Below, one piece after another: positions 24,600 through 36,030 of a stretch of 64,000 bases of DNA. The notes under the pieces were generated by a model. The model searched no databases, was not told the DNA's origin, and saw only the letters and a list, made by a program, of their open reading frames with translations. Position 1 is the first letter of the stretch, and every line of letters starts with the position of its first letter. Both the position numbers and the translations under genes were made by a program. This stretch comes from Diorhabda sublineata (taxonomy: Eukaryota > Arthropoda > Insecta > Coleoptera > Chrysomelidae), in NCBI RefSeq assembly GCF_026230105.1, contig NC_079477.1, positions 9,615,001-9,679,000 of the forward strand, read 5' to 3'.

Positions 24600-26400
24600 A
24601 CTTATAATCATCCCCCTCTTTCCATTATCATCCAAAGGATGAAGTACACTATTTATATTTGATTCAGCAGTTGTACTTGCCTATTCTGAGTAATCTTCTC
24701 GGCATGATGCAGTCGCATATTTATCAAGGGTTTTGTTCGGTCTACCCATCTAGTTGAAGACCTGCCTCTAGGGCATTTGCTTTCTACTTTCCCTTCTATG
24801 ATTAACCGTTCCATTGTTCCTGATCTTCTAGCTTTATGACCCTGGTACTGCATAATACATGCGGTTTATTCTGGTTAGCCTTGTACGTGGATCAATTTCT
24901 TGTAATACGGATACGTTGGTTCGTTGTTCTCTCCATGATACTAAGAATAGTCTATAAACCTACATTTCGAAAGCCTCTATTCGGGGCATCAACTAGACGG
25001 AGTTGTTTTCGTGACAGATTTGTCTTTACATATTTTATTTAACTTGTTAGTCGCTGATCTTGCCATAGTCAGACGACGGCGTATTCCACTTTCGTATTTC
25101 CCAGTGTTGGTAGTTAAGGAACCAAGATAGTTAAAATTGTTTACCACTTCGTAACCTGCAATTTCTTATGTTTGTGGAGAATTGTTGTCTTGTCTATCAA
25201 CTATCATTAATTTCGTTTTGGATTTATTCAGTTTTAAGCCTTATTTTTCCCTGACAACAGACAGTCTGGTCATAATTTCTGTTATTGCTGGTGTGGTGAT
25301 GCTATGATCAGTGTGTCGTCGGCGTAGCGCAGGCTGTTGATCCTCTTTCAGCCAACCGTCTTGCCACTCATCTAGAACCTTTCTCATATCGTATTCGCTA
25401 TAAACTTTAAATAAGGTAGGTGAAAGAATGCAACCCTGTCTAACTTCTGCGGCCGTTCTAAAGGTCCCCGAGTAAACCCCGTCGATTCTGCCTCTCCGTT
25501 GTTTTTCTGATAGAGGGTGCACACTAGTTGAACCAGGTGTTTTGGCGTTCCCATTTCCTCCATTATGGTCCAAAGATGGCTACAGTTAATTTTATCAAAC
25601 GATTTTTGATAATCTACAAAACAGAGATACAGTGGAATATTAAATTCTCTAGCCTTTTCAATAAGTTGCCTGATATTTAAATTTGTTCTCTACTTCCCTT
25701 TCCTGGCATAAAACCTGCTTGCTCCTCTGAAAGCTGTGCCCAAAATAATGGTTTGAGACGGTTATGTAAGATGCAGGAAGATCTTACTAACGTGAGAGAT
25801 AAGAAAAACCGTTCTGTGGTTGCTGCACTCCAAGGGCAAACTTTTTTTGAATATTGGAACAGCGACTCTCCCCAATCTTCAGGCCACTATCCTGTTTTCT
25901 ATATAAGGTTGCAGATTTTGTGAAATATTTTTATTCCCTCCTTGCCTATAGCTTTTAAGACCTCTTCCGTCATTTGATCCGCACCTGGTGATTTTTTGTT
26001 TCGGAAAAGTTTTAAGGCATTTTCAACTTCCGTTAGTATATTAGGCTCTTGAGGGGTATTTATTTATTCTGGCAGTTGTTCTCAATTACTTTTGTAAAGT
26101 TTTTCACAATATAATTTCCAAACTTTTGCTATACCATTGGCATTGTTTATAATTTCTCCTTCCTCATTTTTTATTACTTATTTGCGCAGTTTGAATTCTT
26201 TGGAGAAATATCATACTTTATTAAACATTTCTCAAGACTCATGTTTGTTGGAATGTTCCTCAAGTTCTCTGCATACCACTACGATGTGGTCAGTCATTTT
26301 TATCTCCCTTGCTTGCGGCTTTGATCTTTTTGTTGTTTGATTTTATACTGGTTCTATTCATGTGGAGCTAACTTTAATTGCCTCCGTTCGTTGACGAGCT
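24600..26400 (-). mobile_element. RTE-type LINE, reverse transcriptase region, decayed
   Basis: Blocks on the - strand follow RTE order from high to low coordinates. FVDYQKSFDKINCSHLWTIM lies at about 25615-25556, continuing into MDHNGGNGNAKTPG. VRQGCILSPTLFKVYSEYDM (the RQGC-LSP-LF RT motif) is at about 25447-25386. The C-terminal GHKARRSGTMERLIIEGKVE and CPRGRSSTRWVD block is at 24840-24740. The YADD box is disrupted (LRRRHTDHS). Upstream, 25800-26390 has further frame-broken RT and linker sequence. 5' truncated; no endonuclease domain was seen. Confidence 0.85.
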
Positions 26401-27905
26401 GTAATGTCAGAATATTTCGATATTATTCAATAGAAATAAACTAAATCTTCCATTTCCATTTCCATATTTTTTGCATCTTTATATTGTTCTACATGGGATG
26501 GAACAGTTCAAATATAAAAACTCTAAGAAATCTAAATTTTTGTTATTGTAAAGTGTGTACAGTTTTCCGTTGAAATAAATATGGGATTCAAAGAAATATT
26601 TCGTGCCTATAATTTAAAAATTTAAAAGCTTTTAAAATACTGCAATTCTAAATATCTGGAAAAATATAATAAGCAAGATAATTACGGCGAAATCACTTAT
26701 TTATCTTCTATGTATCATCTACTCAACTGAAATATTTTCATAATTTTTTATTAATACATTGTTTATGTTTTTAATTACTTTGTAAATATACTAATAAATT
26801 CATCATATTGATGCTTGTGATAATAGATGTAGGTTTCAATCTACTGTAGATTTATTGAAATATCATTTTAGTTAATTACCTCTTTGCGCTATATATATTA
26901 CATAGTACTTAATGCTTCTTACCTTTTACAGGCGCAACCTTCAGTAAAATACACAAATACAAACGGCAATAAATTGGCCACCAAACGGCAATAAGTTTTG
27001 GTATCGTATTTCTCTCAGCAACAATTCTTCTTCAAAGTTGTGTTTGAGAGTTGTATTGCATTTTGTGGTTACTGAACTTCTAGATTAACTTAGTATATTT
27101 TTTAACCAATGGTCCACGACGTAACATTGGTATCTCTATTACAACTGCAGGAAATTTTTTTAATGAGTGTGTTTTTATTTGTTGAGTATATATTTTTTAT
27201 ACCCTATACCTACAATTCATCACATGATACGAGTAACATGAATACATATTCATTGTTGCCAACCACTCATAAAAATAAAATTTGTTCTTCCATTTGAAAT
27301 TATATTTTGGAGGCGCTGTCTATGAACGAAAAAAGGAAGTAAGGTAACGGGTTTCCAAAGAAGCTATCCCTGCTGATGAACACTATAGTTGCTGCAAGCT
27401 TACACATCAAAAGGCAAATCGCTGTAACACTTCTTTGCATGCGATAACTATGTACACAAAAGTAGCTGTAAGCTTAAAGATTTAGAGGATAAATCGTCAT
27501 CAATTGAAGGTGTTGTCGAAAAACAAGATGATCGTTAACTTTTTCCTCGACATTTTTTTTATAGTTCCAAGCAAAATAGCAGGTGACTACAAACCATTTT
27601 AAGAATTCACTTCAAAGAGAGCTTTGTAAACGAAACTTGAATCATACTATCATTATGCTCCAAGTAAAAGGGTGGGTGAGCCGTTCTTAATGGCGTTTAC
27701 TTACAAACATTATCTACAACTCACCCGTTTTATCCCATGTTAGTATTCCGTGATGCTTTCTATCTTACTTCAATGGATTTAGTGGAGGTTTCCGGTTATG
27801 CTATTCTTTTCGAGGTAGTGCCCTTTTATATTCCGTATTTTTCGTGTTGTTATCATTCATGGGAGTATGTTTATTTTCAGTGTCTATAAAGTGTGAATAT
27901 TACAA
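26401..27905. other. Intergenic, no gene recognised
   Basis: AT-rich with a few short open frames and no recognisable domain. Confidence 0.4.
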
Positions 27906-28260
27906 CTAAAAACGACTTTAAAATGTGAATCCACTTGCTAAAGCTTTTTCTATTCGAATTTCTTCTGATTGGCAGGATCACTATTAGATGATGCCCCTTT
28001 TTTCTGTTTATTTCTTTTTCTCTTGACTGCCAGGGCAGGCTTTCGATGTCTGGCGTAGTCTTCACTTGTATACTCCGTCAATTCCTAACTGGATGTTGGA
28101 ATGTGTCATGGTGCTATGATTTTGCTTATCTTCTTTCAGGTTAAGCTGGGCTTGCGATGACTCTTGGCAGTGCATGGATCATGATTCAAAGCAACCTCCC
28201 TAAGTAGATCTTCTCCACTCCTAGCAGAGATTGTCTTTAATAAGTCCTATCAGTTGCACT
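27905..28260 (-). pseudogene. Coding-like remnant of unknown family
   Basis: One - strand frame has unusually protein-like sequence: SARSGEDLLREVALNHDPCT, then AKSHRKPSL and, after stops, ELTEYTSEDYARHRKPALAV, KRKRNKQKKGASSNSDPA and NQKKFE. Basic, low-complexity segments of this kind are common in retrotransposon ORF1/gag proteins or protein tails. I cannot name the family. Three stops interrupt it. Confidence 0.35.
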
Positions 28261-29319
28261 TTTTCCTCTTATCTACAAGATCTTCGTGGTCACCCTTGGT
28301 CCTCAGTCATTGGTCCATTTGGCCATTTTACTCTATTTCTTTAAATTTATACCGTTTTTGATCACCCTCTTCTCACCTTATCGAGAAAACCTCATAGAAT
28401 CTTCAGAAATGTCCGGCAAGTTCATTTATTATGAGAATACAAAAATACTAATACTAAGAACCGGTAAGATACTGATTTACAAAAGTGATGATTGGTGACA
28501 TCCATCCAATTTTTCAAGTTCTTTGTTTATTAAACATTTGAAAGGTATATTTGGAAAGAATACAACTTTTGGATTCTCCAGTGAGTGATTTTGTAGAATG
28601 CTCTCAGTTTTCGATGATTACATCTAGGAAGACTGAGAAAATCTATTTTTATTTTCCTATTTTGTTTGAAGTAGTGTACTTATACGATTATATAAATATC
28701 AAGTAATTGCGACTGTTGTTACACTATGCACTCTAATGAAATATTGATATTTTTATTTCACTTATACACTATAGCTTTGTTCGCGGATCAAATACAGAAT
28801 CAGTTCACCTCACCCCCCGCGAACCACAATTTTGAAAGTGCTTGGTTCTGAAACTTATTCGGAATTTGACTCGTGAACAAAAGTAATATATCTAAAAATA
28901 GACCTGTTTTTACTGTTAACTTCCAATATTTATTGGAGATATTCATGAACACAAGGTACTATTCAATTATTTAAAGCGCTTCCGGTTTTTAGATGCATAA
29001 AACGTGATTATATAGAATACTTTTAAAATTTTGTATAATGTTATGGAGGTAATTAATATATGCGCTTCGGTATAACTATTTATGTAGTTTATAATTTTAT
29101 ACTGATTGTATTTTATGTGCTATTCATGTAAAATACAGATGTTTATGTTTTCCTTTAATTTTATGAAATCATTTGCTGTAATATAATGTATGTTACTATT
29201 TTATTTGTGTTTCTGCTGCTACCTATTTTACTTTTCAGTTTTCATAAATACAACACAAGTTGATACATTTATCACACCTATAATACGTTTATTCAATAAA
29301 TAAACTGAAGAAACAAGCC
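28261..29319. other. Intergenic, no gene recognised
   Basis: AT-rich; contains a GTTCGCGG/CCGCGAAC hairpin (28779-28824). Confidence 0.4.
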
Positions 29320-29582
29320 GTAGCAAATATCGTGTTGTATATTAAAGGTAATAGTCCAAGAAATTTAATAACAAACTATCCTCTTCCATCAGCTCTCCTA
29401 TCCGCAACCTGTAGAGGTAATAATTTGTCTCGTTTAGCATTTATTCATTGTTTAGCTTATCTCCAGTTTATTTTTCTTCTTTTTGCGTGCTCGTCTTCTC
29501 TTCTTTTTCTTTATTTCCGTTCCCTATAGACACCTATTCTTAGTCCTCCTTCATTCTCGCTATATGACCAAACCATCTAGAT
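29320..29582 (-). mobile_element. RTE LINE 3' part, left of the hAT insertion
   Basis: On the - strand RWFGHIARMKED begins exactly at the hAT boundary, then degenerate basic sequence runs toward 29320. WFGHIxRM is the standard motif in the C-terminal part of RTE proteins. The other half of the same LINE is at 31693-32300. Confidence 0.75.
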
Positions 29583-29759
29583 CAATGTTTCCCAGCCTTT
29601 TTTGTGCCGTGCCCCACCCAAGTCCTTCAAGAATTCTTATGCCCCGTATGTATCATAAACATAATTTACAATATGAAAAAATTGAATTATTCAATTAAAT
29701 TAGAAATAATTTAATTAAAGATTTTTTTATAATTTAATATTTTAAATTCAGTGATATCC

Positions 29760-30150
29760 TTGCGCTTGATGTTTGCGGCTTCCGTCTCAAGTCTTCCCGT
29801 TCTTATATATCCAGGCGACTTCTTCTTCTTCTTACTAGTAAATCATTTACAGCACTAAATCCATATTCAGCTAAATATAAAGATTGAAACGGTAATAATA
29901 GTTTTTGTACATTTGGATAAATTTCGTTATGTAATATCTGTTTCCTCACAATGACATGCCATCGCTCCTTTTATATTAAATTAAGTTTTAATTGACTCAT
30001 CATTTTCCATTTTACTAGTTCTTCTTGATACTGTATATTTGATATATCAGACAAAACAATTAATTTTGACTGCAACATTCCTGCGAAATTCTTTACGAGT
30101 TGCCTTATCTAACCTTCCTCATTAATTTAAGTTCTTTGAATCAGATGCGG
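29760..30150 (-). pseudogene. hAT transposase C-terminal remnant (ZBED5/SCAND3-like)
   Basis: The - strand gives FGYSAVNDLLVRRRR-like sequence, then a basic/polar tail with ERED/KPQTSSARI. It follows the ZBED5-type pattern VERGFSAV..LLT.KR.RLD....GDLRL near the end of the transposase. Frames are broken and the catalytic core is not present. Confidence 0.6.
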
Positions 30151-30519
30151 ACAACTGCGTTATTTGGCGATATATAAAGCGTCCGGGGGTCTGCCGTCTG
30201 CCACAGAGATGTTAACCTTTTTAGACCTGAATTTTTATTTTTTGGATTTTGTATGAGCCGATTTTATTCATGTTATGTTTGGTACTATTCAGTATGGAAA
30301 TATTGAAAAAACTGATATGTTTTCATTATTTTTCGAGAAAATTTACATTTTTTTATGTCCTCAAAAATGAACATTCAGCCATTTTATAACGTTTTTATTA
30401 CAGAAAATATGACAAAATTTTACAAGATTAAATTCCACTTCAAAACAAAACAAAATCTTCTAAAACAATGAAAAACGTAATAAATCTTCTAAAAAAAATG
30501 AATAATAAACTGTAGAAAC

Positions 30520-31460
30520 TTTAGGTATGGGACCTTAGGAAACAATTTTTGTCTTTGGTTAGTCACAAGAGCACTGCGGGATTTTCCTTTGCATCCCGGT
30601 AATTTGCAGCGTGTTTCTGACTCGACGTAATGAGCTGGAAAGTGACCAACGCTACCTCGAGCTATTTCAGTTGACGGACGCAGTTATCCCGGTCTTTTTG
30701 GAACAATTACTGGTAAAGGACTGCTGCAACTACTTGGTTGACCCCTTTTTGGAGCTAAAATCTTATTTCGGAGAACTCAACTTTGAACTAGGTGTTGGCG
30801 AAAATAAAGAAGTGTAAGCCGTTTTGTTTTAGGTATTCCGAACAAATCGTTATCTGTCTCATATTCACGATAGGCTTGAACGACTACCAGATCTGAAGTA
30901 TGAATAATTATCCGCAAAGATCACTTCTTCGATTTTACGGAAGTCCTATAATAGCTCATCAATTGATCTAATAGATCAACACCTCTTATCACGTGATTGT
31001 ACTTTTTGACTTTTTGAGGCCTCTCAAGTTCTATAAATCTTTTTTCTGTCTTAAACCATCTTTTCACCATATCTTTTTCTCCTATACCAATAAAGCTAGA
31101 TGCTAAGTCGGCTGGCTTGTTATCTATCCATGTGACCGTAGTAACATCCCCATCGGTACTAATAATCTGTTCTGCAAAACTTCTAGGATTCTTTTTTTTA
31201 TCTTTATAACTGACCAATGGTGGTTTTACAAATCTATTTACAAGAGCAGTGTAGAGTTTTGATATATATTATAAAATCATAGGATCGGCTATTCTTGCCA
31301 CACGGGAAGAACAGTTTGATTCCCCATGGACAAGGTTTGCCTTTTACATATTGTTTAGCAGAATGTTTTCTTGTAAAAGGAACTATTTGTTCATCGATAC
31401 ACAGTTCTCTCTCTAATGGCAGTTCTAAGCAACGGCTTCGAATTGCATCGGTTAACAAGG
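30520..31460 (-). pseudogene. piggyBac-family transposase remnant
   Basis: 31458-31234 on the - strand has LERELCIDEQIVPFTRKHSA followed by KQYVKGKPCPWGIKLFFPCG, the block around the first catalytic Asp (IDE). 31217-30921 has VTTVTWIDNKPADLASSF and KKYNHVIRGVDLLDQLMSYY, the DNK and GVD-LDQ blocks with later catalytic Asp residues. Further 3' come REYETDNDLFGIPKTKR and a Cys-rich end, ESETRCKLPGCKGKSRS. The segment between the first two blocks is deleted and frames shift, so the copy is dead. It lies inside the hAT at 29583-31692, with both read on the - strand. Confidence 0.85.
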
Positions 31461-31692
31461 GTTAACTTAATGACGCAAAAAACCCAGTGGTTATTTTTGT
31501 CTTGTCAAAAGAATTTATAATATTTATTGACCGCAATTATTTGAGAATTAGCTTTCTTCTTTCACTTGGGGCACTGTAATCTAGCATTGAATTTAAATGG
31601 TCCAGAGCAAAAGCATTAAGCTCGTATCCAGTTCATTTTCGAATTGCCAACCTTCACATTCAAATTTTCCCGTAATGCGTTGGGAACCACGG

Positions 31693-32300
31693 ATCTAGAA
31701 TATTGTTGTTCAATATTTTGCACAGTACTTACTACAACACGTATAATTGTGTCGTTCAAAATTTGTTCTAGTCTCCTCACTTCCACTATTTTTTCTGTAT
31801 CTCCACTCCACACGTTGGTATATTCTGCTTCAATCTGTTAACACCAAGGATTTACAATCATATATCAGCATTGTGAAAAATAGTGACTCGTTGAGATTGT
31901 GAGATTTTGTACGTTATCCCTTTTGATAAAAATACTCTGTACAGTGGTATGTATGTAGATATTTTCTTGTCCTTCCATATTATTCCACAATTGTTCCTAG
32001 ATACTTCAGCCTGTTAACGATCTTCTTCATCTGTTCTTGTACTTGCATAGTTATTTCTTCTATTACTTTTGATATTTTGCTATTCCTATCATCACTTCTC
32101 TATTCTGTTTGGAGCCCTTCCTTTGTGCTAGAAACACATGGATAGATTGTCGGAATACATTAGATCCTTCATGTTGATTGTTCTCAGTCTTTTATCTCCT
32201 ATGTATATTTTTTTTATTAATAGAAACAATATAGGTCTTAGAATGCATCCTTCTTTTACTGTGAATATTCAGTCTATTGAATTTAAATACTGCCTGAGTA
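31693..32300 (-). mobile_element. RTE LINE, right of the hAT insertion
   Basis: From high to low: a degenerate RT core with INMKDLMYSDNLSMCF (about 32190-32140; the Y-x-DD region as YSDN), KKIVNRLKYLGTIVE at about 32025-31985, then EYTNVWSGDTEKIVEVRRLE and ending VQNIEQQYS at the hAT duplication. These are consecutive RTE blocks that continue at 29582 on the other side of the hAT. Confidence 0.72.
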
Positions 32301-32429
32301 TCGTTTAATGTGTTGCATACATCTTATCTCAATCAGTTGATTTGTTTTAAAGATTCACATCTTCTTTAACAATGTTTAAATCTCAGGTATGACATTTAGA
32401 ATACTCCAAATATCACATAATTATTCGGA

Positions 32430-32780
32430 GTTTCTCAAAGTGGTACAATGGTACAATGAAAGTATTATGGTGATTTTTCTCCGACAAAAACAACCATCAT
32501 TGATCGATATACGAAGTTAAAGCGGCGCAGTATAAGTACCGACGTTCCTAACAGAATGAGTGTTCAAGATGGGATACATGCAAACAAGGAAAAATTCTGA
32601 ATTGAACAGCAAAATAGAAAGACTTTTTACGTCGATATAAGACCATGGTTTATACTGGGGACTCACCATGACACACTTTAATGAAAACAGAAGTCGTCCG
32701 AGTGGACAGGATCCAGCACAAGACGTCCGAATATACTCAAATATCTTCACCATATACATATATTAATATTTATTAAACTT
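32430..32780 (+). pseudogene. Mariner transposase with internal deletion
   Basis: The frame reads GDFSPTKTTIIDRYTKLKRR then SISTDVPNRMSV (the second HTH region of mauritiana-type mariners, cf. PGKSTIIDWYAEFKRG). It then jumps to PWFILGTHH...KQKSSEWTGSSTRRPN (cf. HHFTPESNRQSSEWT). The stretch between these blocks is missing. Confidence 0.7.
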
Positions 32781-32984
32781 GCCCTATATTTTCTTTAGAT
32801 AGATATACACATTTATTGTTCATCCTGTGTATATGAATGTATTTTCTTTGTATATTGCAGGTATGTACCTGAAACAATGTATTTTCTACTTATATTTCGT
32901 TATAAATGTAGGTAGAAGTATTTATTGAATATTTTTCTGTACTATGTAACGAGTACGAGGATATATAGAAAATTTCTTACCTAA

Positions 32985-33665
32985 CTATAGGACCAAACAA
33001 AATTTCAATGTCAAAATATTTTATTACTCAACATAATCTCCTCTTAATTGGATACATTTATTACAGCGAACCTAGCGAACCTGCAACGTCTCTAGACCTT
33101 TCAAAAAAATGTTTCTTCCTGCTCTTCAAACCAGACCTTCACAGCTTTCATTACCTCCTCGTTGGAAGAAAATTTACTACCATTTAAACCCAGTTGAGGA
33201 AAGAGATGATAGTCGGACGGAGCCAAATCTGGTGAATAAGGGGGGTGTTCTAGTAATTAAAACCCTAAATCATGAATTTTTTGCATGGCAACATGAGATT
33301 TGTATGCAAGGGCGTTGTCTTGCAAAAACAAAACAACTTTAGATCTTTCCGCGTCTTTTCTCTTTAATTTTTTCCCGTAGAGTGGTCAGTAATGTCGAAT
33401 AGTAATCTCCAGTTATTGTTCTACCCTTATCCAAAAAATAAAACATGATTATTCCATGGCAATCCAAAAAATCTGAAACAAGATCTTTTCCAGCAGATTT
33501 TTGTACACGCAACTTCTTAGGTCTTGGAGAACCAGAGTGTTGCCATTCCATCGATTGTTGCTTTGTTTCTGGATCGTAGAAATGTAACCAAGTCTCATCC
33601 ATAGTAACAATTCGGGTTAAGAAGTCTACATCGTTTTCAAATTGAGTTCTCAGATAAAAATGAAA
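32985..33665 (-). pseudogene. Mariner transposase, catalytic half
   Basis: 33602-33342 on the - strand reads MDETWLHFYDPETKQQSMEW, then SAGKDLVSDFLDCHGIIMFY and RTITGDYYSTLLTTL. After a frameshift, VVLFLQDNAPLHTNLM follows and the rest runs to about 33000 with degenerate GSLGSL and YPIKRRLC. The Asp of MDE and of QDN are both visible. The third acidic residue region (PPYSPDLAP) is disrupted. The N-terminal HTH is missing. Confidence 0.85.
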
Positions 33666-33822
33666 AATATGCTAGAAGAAAAGAAATATCGTTCAAATTA
33701 GAAAGTAATAACCAATTTTGATACCATAGAAATAGCGTTATAAAAAAGGATGCAGAAAAGATAGATTAATTGTATTATTATCATGTTGAATAACTGACAG
33801 GCAATAGTAATTACTCTCTGGG

Positions 33823-34971
33823 CAAGGGCGTCGCCAGCTTATGACTAAGGGGGCGGGGGCAATGGTACAGTCGAGAGCATGAAGCATTACACTTCGGAAG
33901 TCTTTGCATCGACGACGATTGTAATAAACTTTTAAACACAGTAATAATAATTTATTTTAACAAAAATAATATTTAATTAAAACATAAACTGCGGGGATTT
34001 TTTGTAAAACTGTCAACTATTTCATAATTAAAATTTTTCAAGTTTTTATTTATTATAGCTCTGTGTACACTTATCCTGGCCAGACCATTGAGGTGATCTT
34101 CTGCCATGGTGCTTCAAGCCATGTGTTTAGTCTTCTGAGTTTGCTAAAGGATCGCTCTACTGTACAGGTCGTGCATGGTAAAGCGATAAAAATTTTGAAT
34201 GCTCCTGTCAAGTTCGATTTCATTCTTTATGTTCGGTAAATGATAAAACTGGGCAATAAATTCACAAGTTTGTTTCAGATTTTCAATTGTTATCTTTTAC
34301 ATCTGCGCCGGATGTAAAAAGTGACTTGCTCGCAGCGGTTCACGTCTTTAAATACCCATACTAGAATGTACGGTAACATTCTACTGCTGTATGTAATTTT
34401 CTATTCTATATTCTACTACAGTATATAATCTTTGTTTCTACCTGGTCCAGTACCTGCTTCCAAATTACAGAAAGTTCATTGAACAAGCGCTATCTAGCAT
34501 CGAGTAGCAATACTAGGTTTCACAAGGTTTGTAGTCGATTTGTCTGTAAGTGTTTCTTATGAACACTTACAGATGGCATTGTCCACAAAACCAATTAAAA
34601 TTGTCTGTTCGTAACAATAACTTCTATTTTTGGTAGGCCGCACACAAATTATATAAAACACAAAACGTGAATGCTGGTGAACGGCTGTCTTAGAAAGAAA
34701 TGCAATGCAGACAGACATACGCCAATAGCTACCTACATATTTTACAAATCGTATATAGTCGTGATGAAAATGACGGCGATTATAAAAACTGTGGTCAAAA
34801 TCTTAATGTTATTCTATACTTTCTAGAACATACATTAAACGTTATTTTGTCATGCGATGCGGAATTTATTAATAGGTAAGGAAGTCAATTGCTCGCACGG
34901 CCTTAGGACTTTGGTCGCTTTGCGACTAGCTACATTTGATCTCTCGTCCCCCCCCCTTGGCGACGCCCTTA
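33823..34971 (-). mobile_element. Deleted hAT transposon with perfect 8-bp target duplication
   Basis: The element starts CAAGGGCGTCGCCA (33823) and ends TGGCGACGCCCTTA (34971), about 14-bp inverted ends. Both are followed inward by a G-rich/C-rich run. The flanks carry an exact 8-bp duplication, TCTCTGGG, at 33815-33822 and 34972-34979. Only the C-terminal hAT sequence remains inside (next entry), so the 1,149-bp element is non-autonomous. The perfect duplication suggests it is younger than most copies here. Confidence 0.9.
33960..34270 (-). pseudogene. hAT transposase C-terminal dimerisation region
   Basis: On the - strand: FYHLPNIKNEIELDRSI, then FIALPCTTCTVERSFSKLRR followed by LNTWL, then (after a frameshift) MAEDHLNGLARISVHRAI. 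T-CTVERSFS-LRR and LNGLA---HR are diagnostic of hAT transposases of the TTF-zinc-finger type. The upstream catalytic core is absent. Confidence 0.85.
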
Positions 34972-35275
34972 TCTCTGGGCTTTATGAGGTATAGCCTCTA
35001 ACGATGAATAAGCATTGAACTTAAAACTAAAGAATTCTTCGATTATCTACAGACTAATACAATCAATAGTACTATTTTTTGAGCATCTAAATAAACTAAC
35101 ACTAATTAATATGTCTCAGTCAAATTTGAAGTGACTGCTGTCTATTATATCAAGAAGTTTGTTCCATCCTGATAATCTGGATAGGTATTGGAACGATTAT
35201 TGTAAGCATTTAAATGATATTATCTGCGTAATCTCCGGCTATGTAAAGCTCTTTAACAATAGCTCTCAACTATGA

Positions 35276-35705
35276 CCGTCTTAGAAACGGTTCACAAACA
35301 ATACCCAAGTCGGTTGGAATCATAGAGATATTACAGATAGAGTAGGCATGCTATAGGCGCCCATACAAGTGGGAGCGTCTGGCCGATAGAAAGAGAGAGA
35401 GAGAATAATTTATGTATTGCTGTCTCTGTCTAATGGCGCATGCGCGTTAATTAGATTTCGTGTACGCACTTTACCGTTGCCCGTTGAATCAGAGACACGC
35501 ATGCGTAGTACGCAACAAAAGAAAGAGATAGAAATACATAAATGATTCTCTTTCTCTTTTCATTCGCGAGACGCTCTCACTTGTAGGCATGCCTACTCTA
35601 TGGTAATATCTCTATGGTTGGAATACAAAACAGAATCGTTCGTATAACGGTAACTGTCCGATTGGATCTATATTGCGCAGAATCGTTACCGTACCAAGGA
35701 CGGTT
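35276..35705. repeat. Older inverted-end repeat interrupted by the hAT MITE
   Basis: The ends read ACCGTCTTAGAAACGGT (about 35277) and, as reverse complement, ACCGTCCTTGGTACGGT (about 35704); both are also nearly self-palindromic. They bracket the 35321-35616 MITE. This suggests an older small element into which the MITE jumped, but the similarity is short. Confidence 0.35.
35321..35616. mobile_element. hAT-type MITE with 8-bp target duplication
   Basis: Inverted arms over about 140 bp. The left end CATAGAGATATTACAGATAG and the reverse complement of the right end CATAGAGATATTACCATAGA match, and inner similarity continues through AGTAGGCATGC, ACAAGTGRGAGCGTCT and TTTATGTATT. The flanks carry an exact 8-bp duplication GTTGGAAT (35313-35320 and 35617-35624). 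The 296-bp element has no coding sequence and is richer in G+C than its surroundings. Confidence 0.92.
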
Positions 35706-35867
35706 TTTGATGGGTTGGAACGTACTTGAGGACTCTTTAGTTATATCTTTTATTATACCTGTTATAATTTCATACTTTATTTGAATGCTTTTGTATATAC
35801 TTTGATATATTCTAAGAGGTTATGGAAATGAAACTCAGTTTTTCGAAATGTACAAAGTACCCTTCTT

Positions 35868-35873
35868 TTTATT
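35868..35873 (-). terminator. Candidate neuroparsin poly(A) signal
   Basis: AATAAA on the - strand about 160 bases after the neuroparsin stop codon; the first canonical hexamer I see downstream. Transcript data would be needed to confirm use. Confidence 0.4.
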
Positions 35874-36030
35874 TTGTCTGCGTTAATTGAGATCAATAAT
35901 AAATTATATACATTTACAGACATTATAGTCACATCATTGAAAACTATGCTGAATTCATTAATTTGATAATATTCGTCGACTGGTTCAATAAATAATACTG
36001 ATTAAGGTTAATAGAAAATCACAGTGGAGT

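Larger units (their letters stand above)
29583..31692 (-). mobile_element. hAT transposon (ZBED5-like) containing a piggyBac remnant
   Basis: The left end CAATGTTTCCCAGCC (29583) and right end CCGTGGTTCCCAACG (reverse complement at 31692) are imperfect hAT-type inverted ends. They are flanked by near-identical 8-bp target duplications: ATCTAGAT at 29575-29582 and ATCTAGAA at 31693-31700. Removing the element and one duplication rejoins the flanking RTE frame without a gap (EQQYS then RWFGH). Inside, 29760-30150 carries hAT transposase C-terminal sequence, and 30520-31460 carries piggyBac sequence in the same orientation. Confidence 0.78.

Noticed and set aside
30611..30817. + strand frame of 68 codons
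   Set aside because: Shadow of the C-terminal Cys-rich part of the piggyBac remnant on the - strand.
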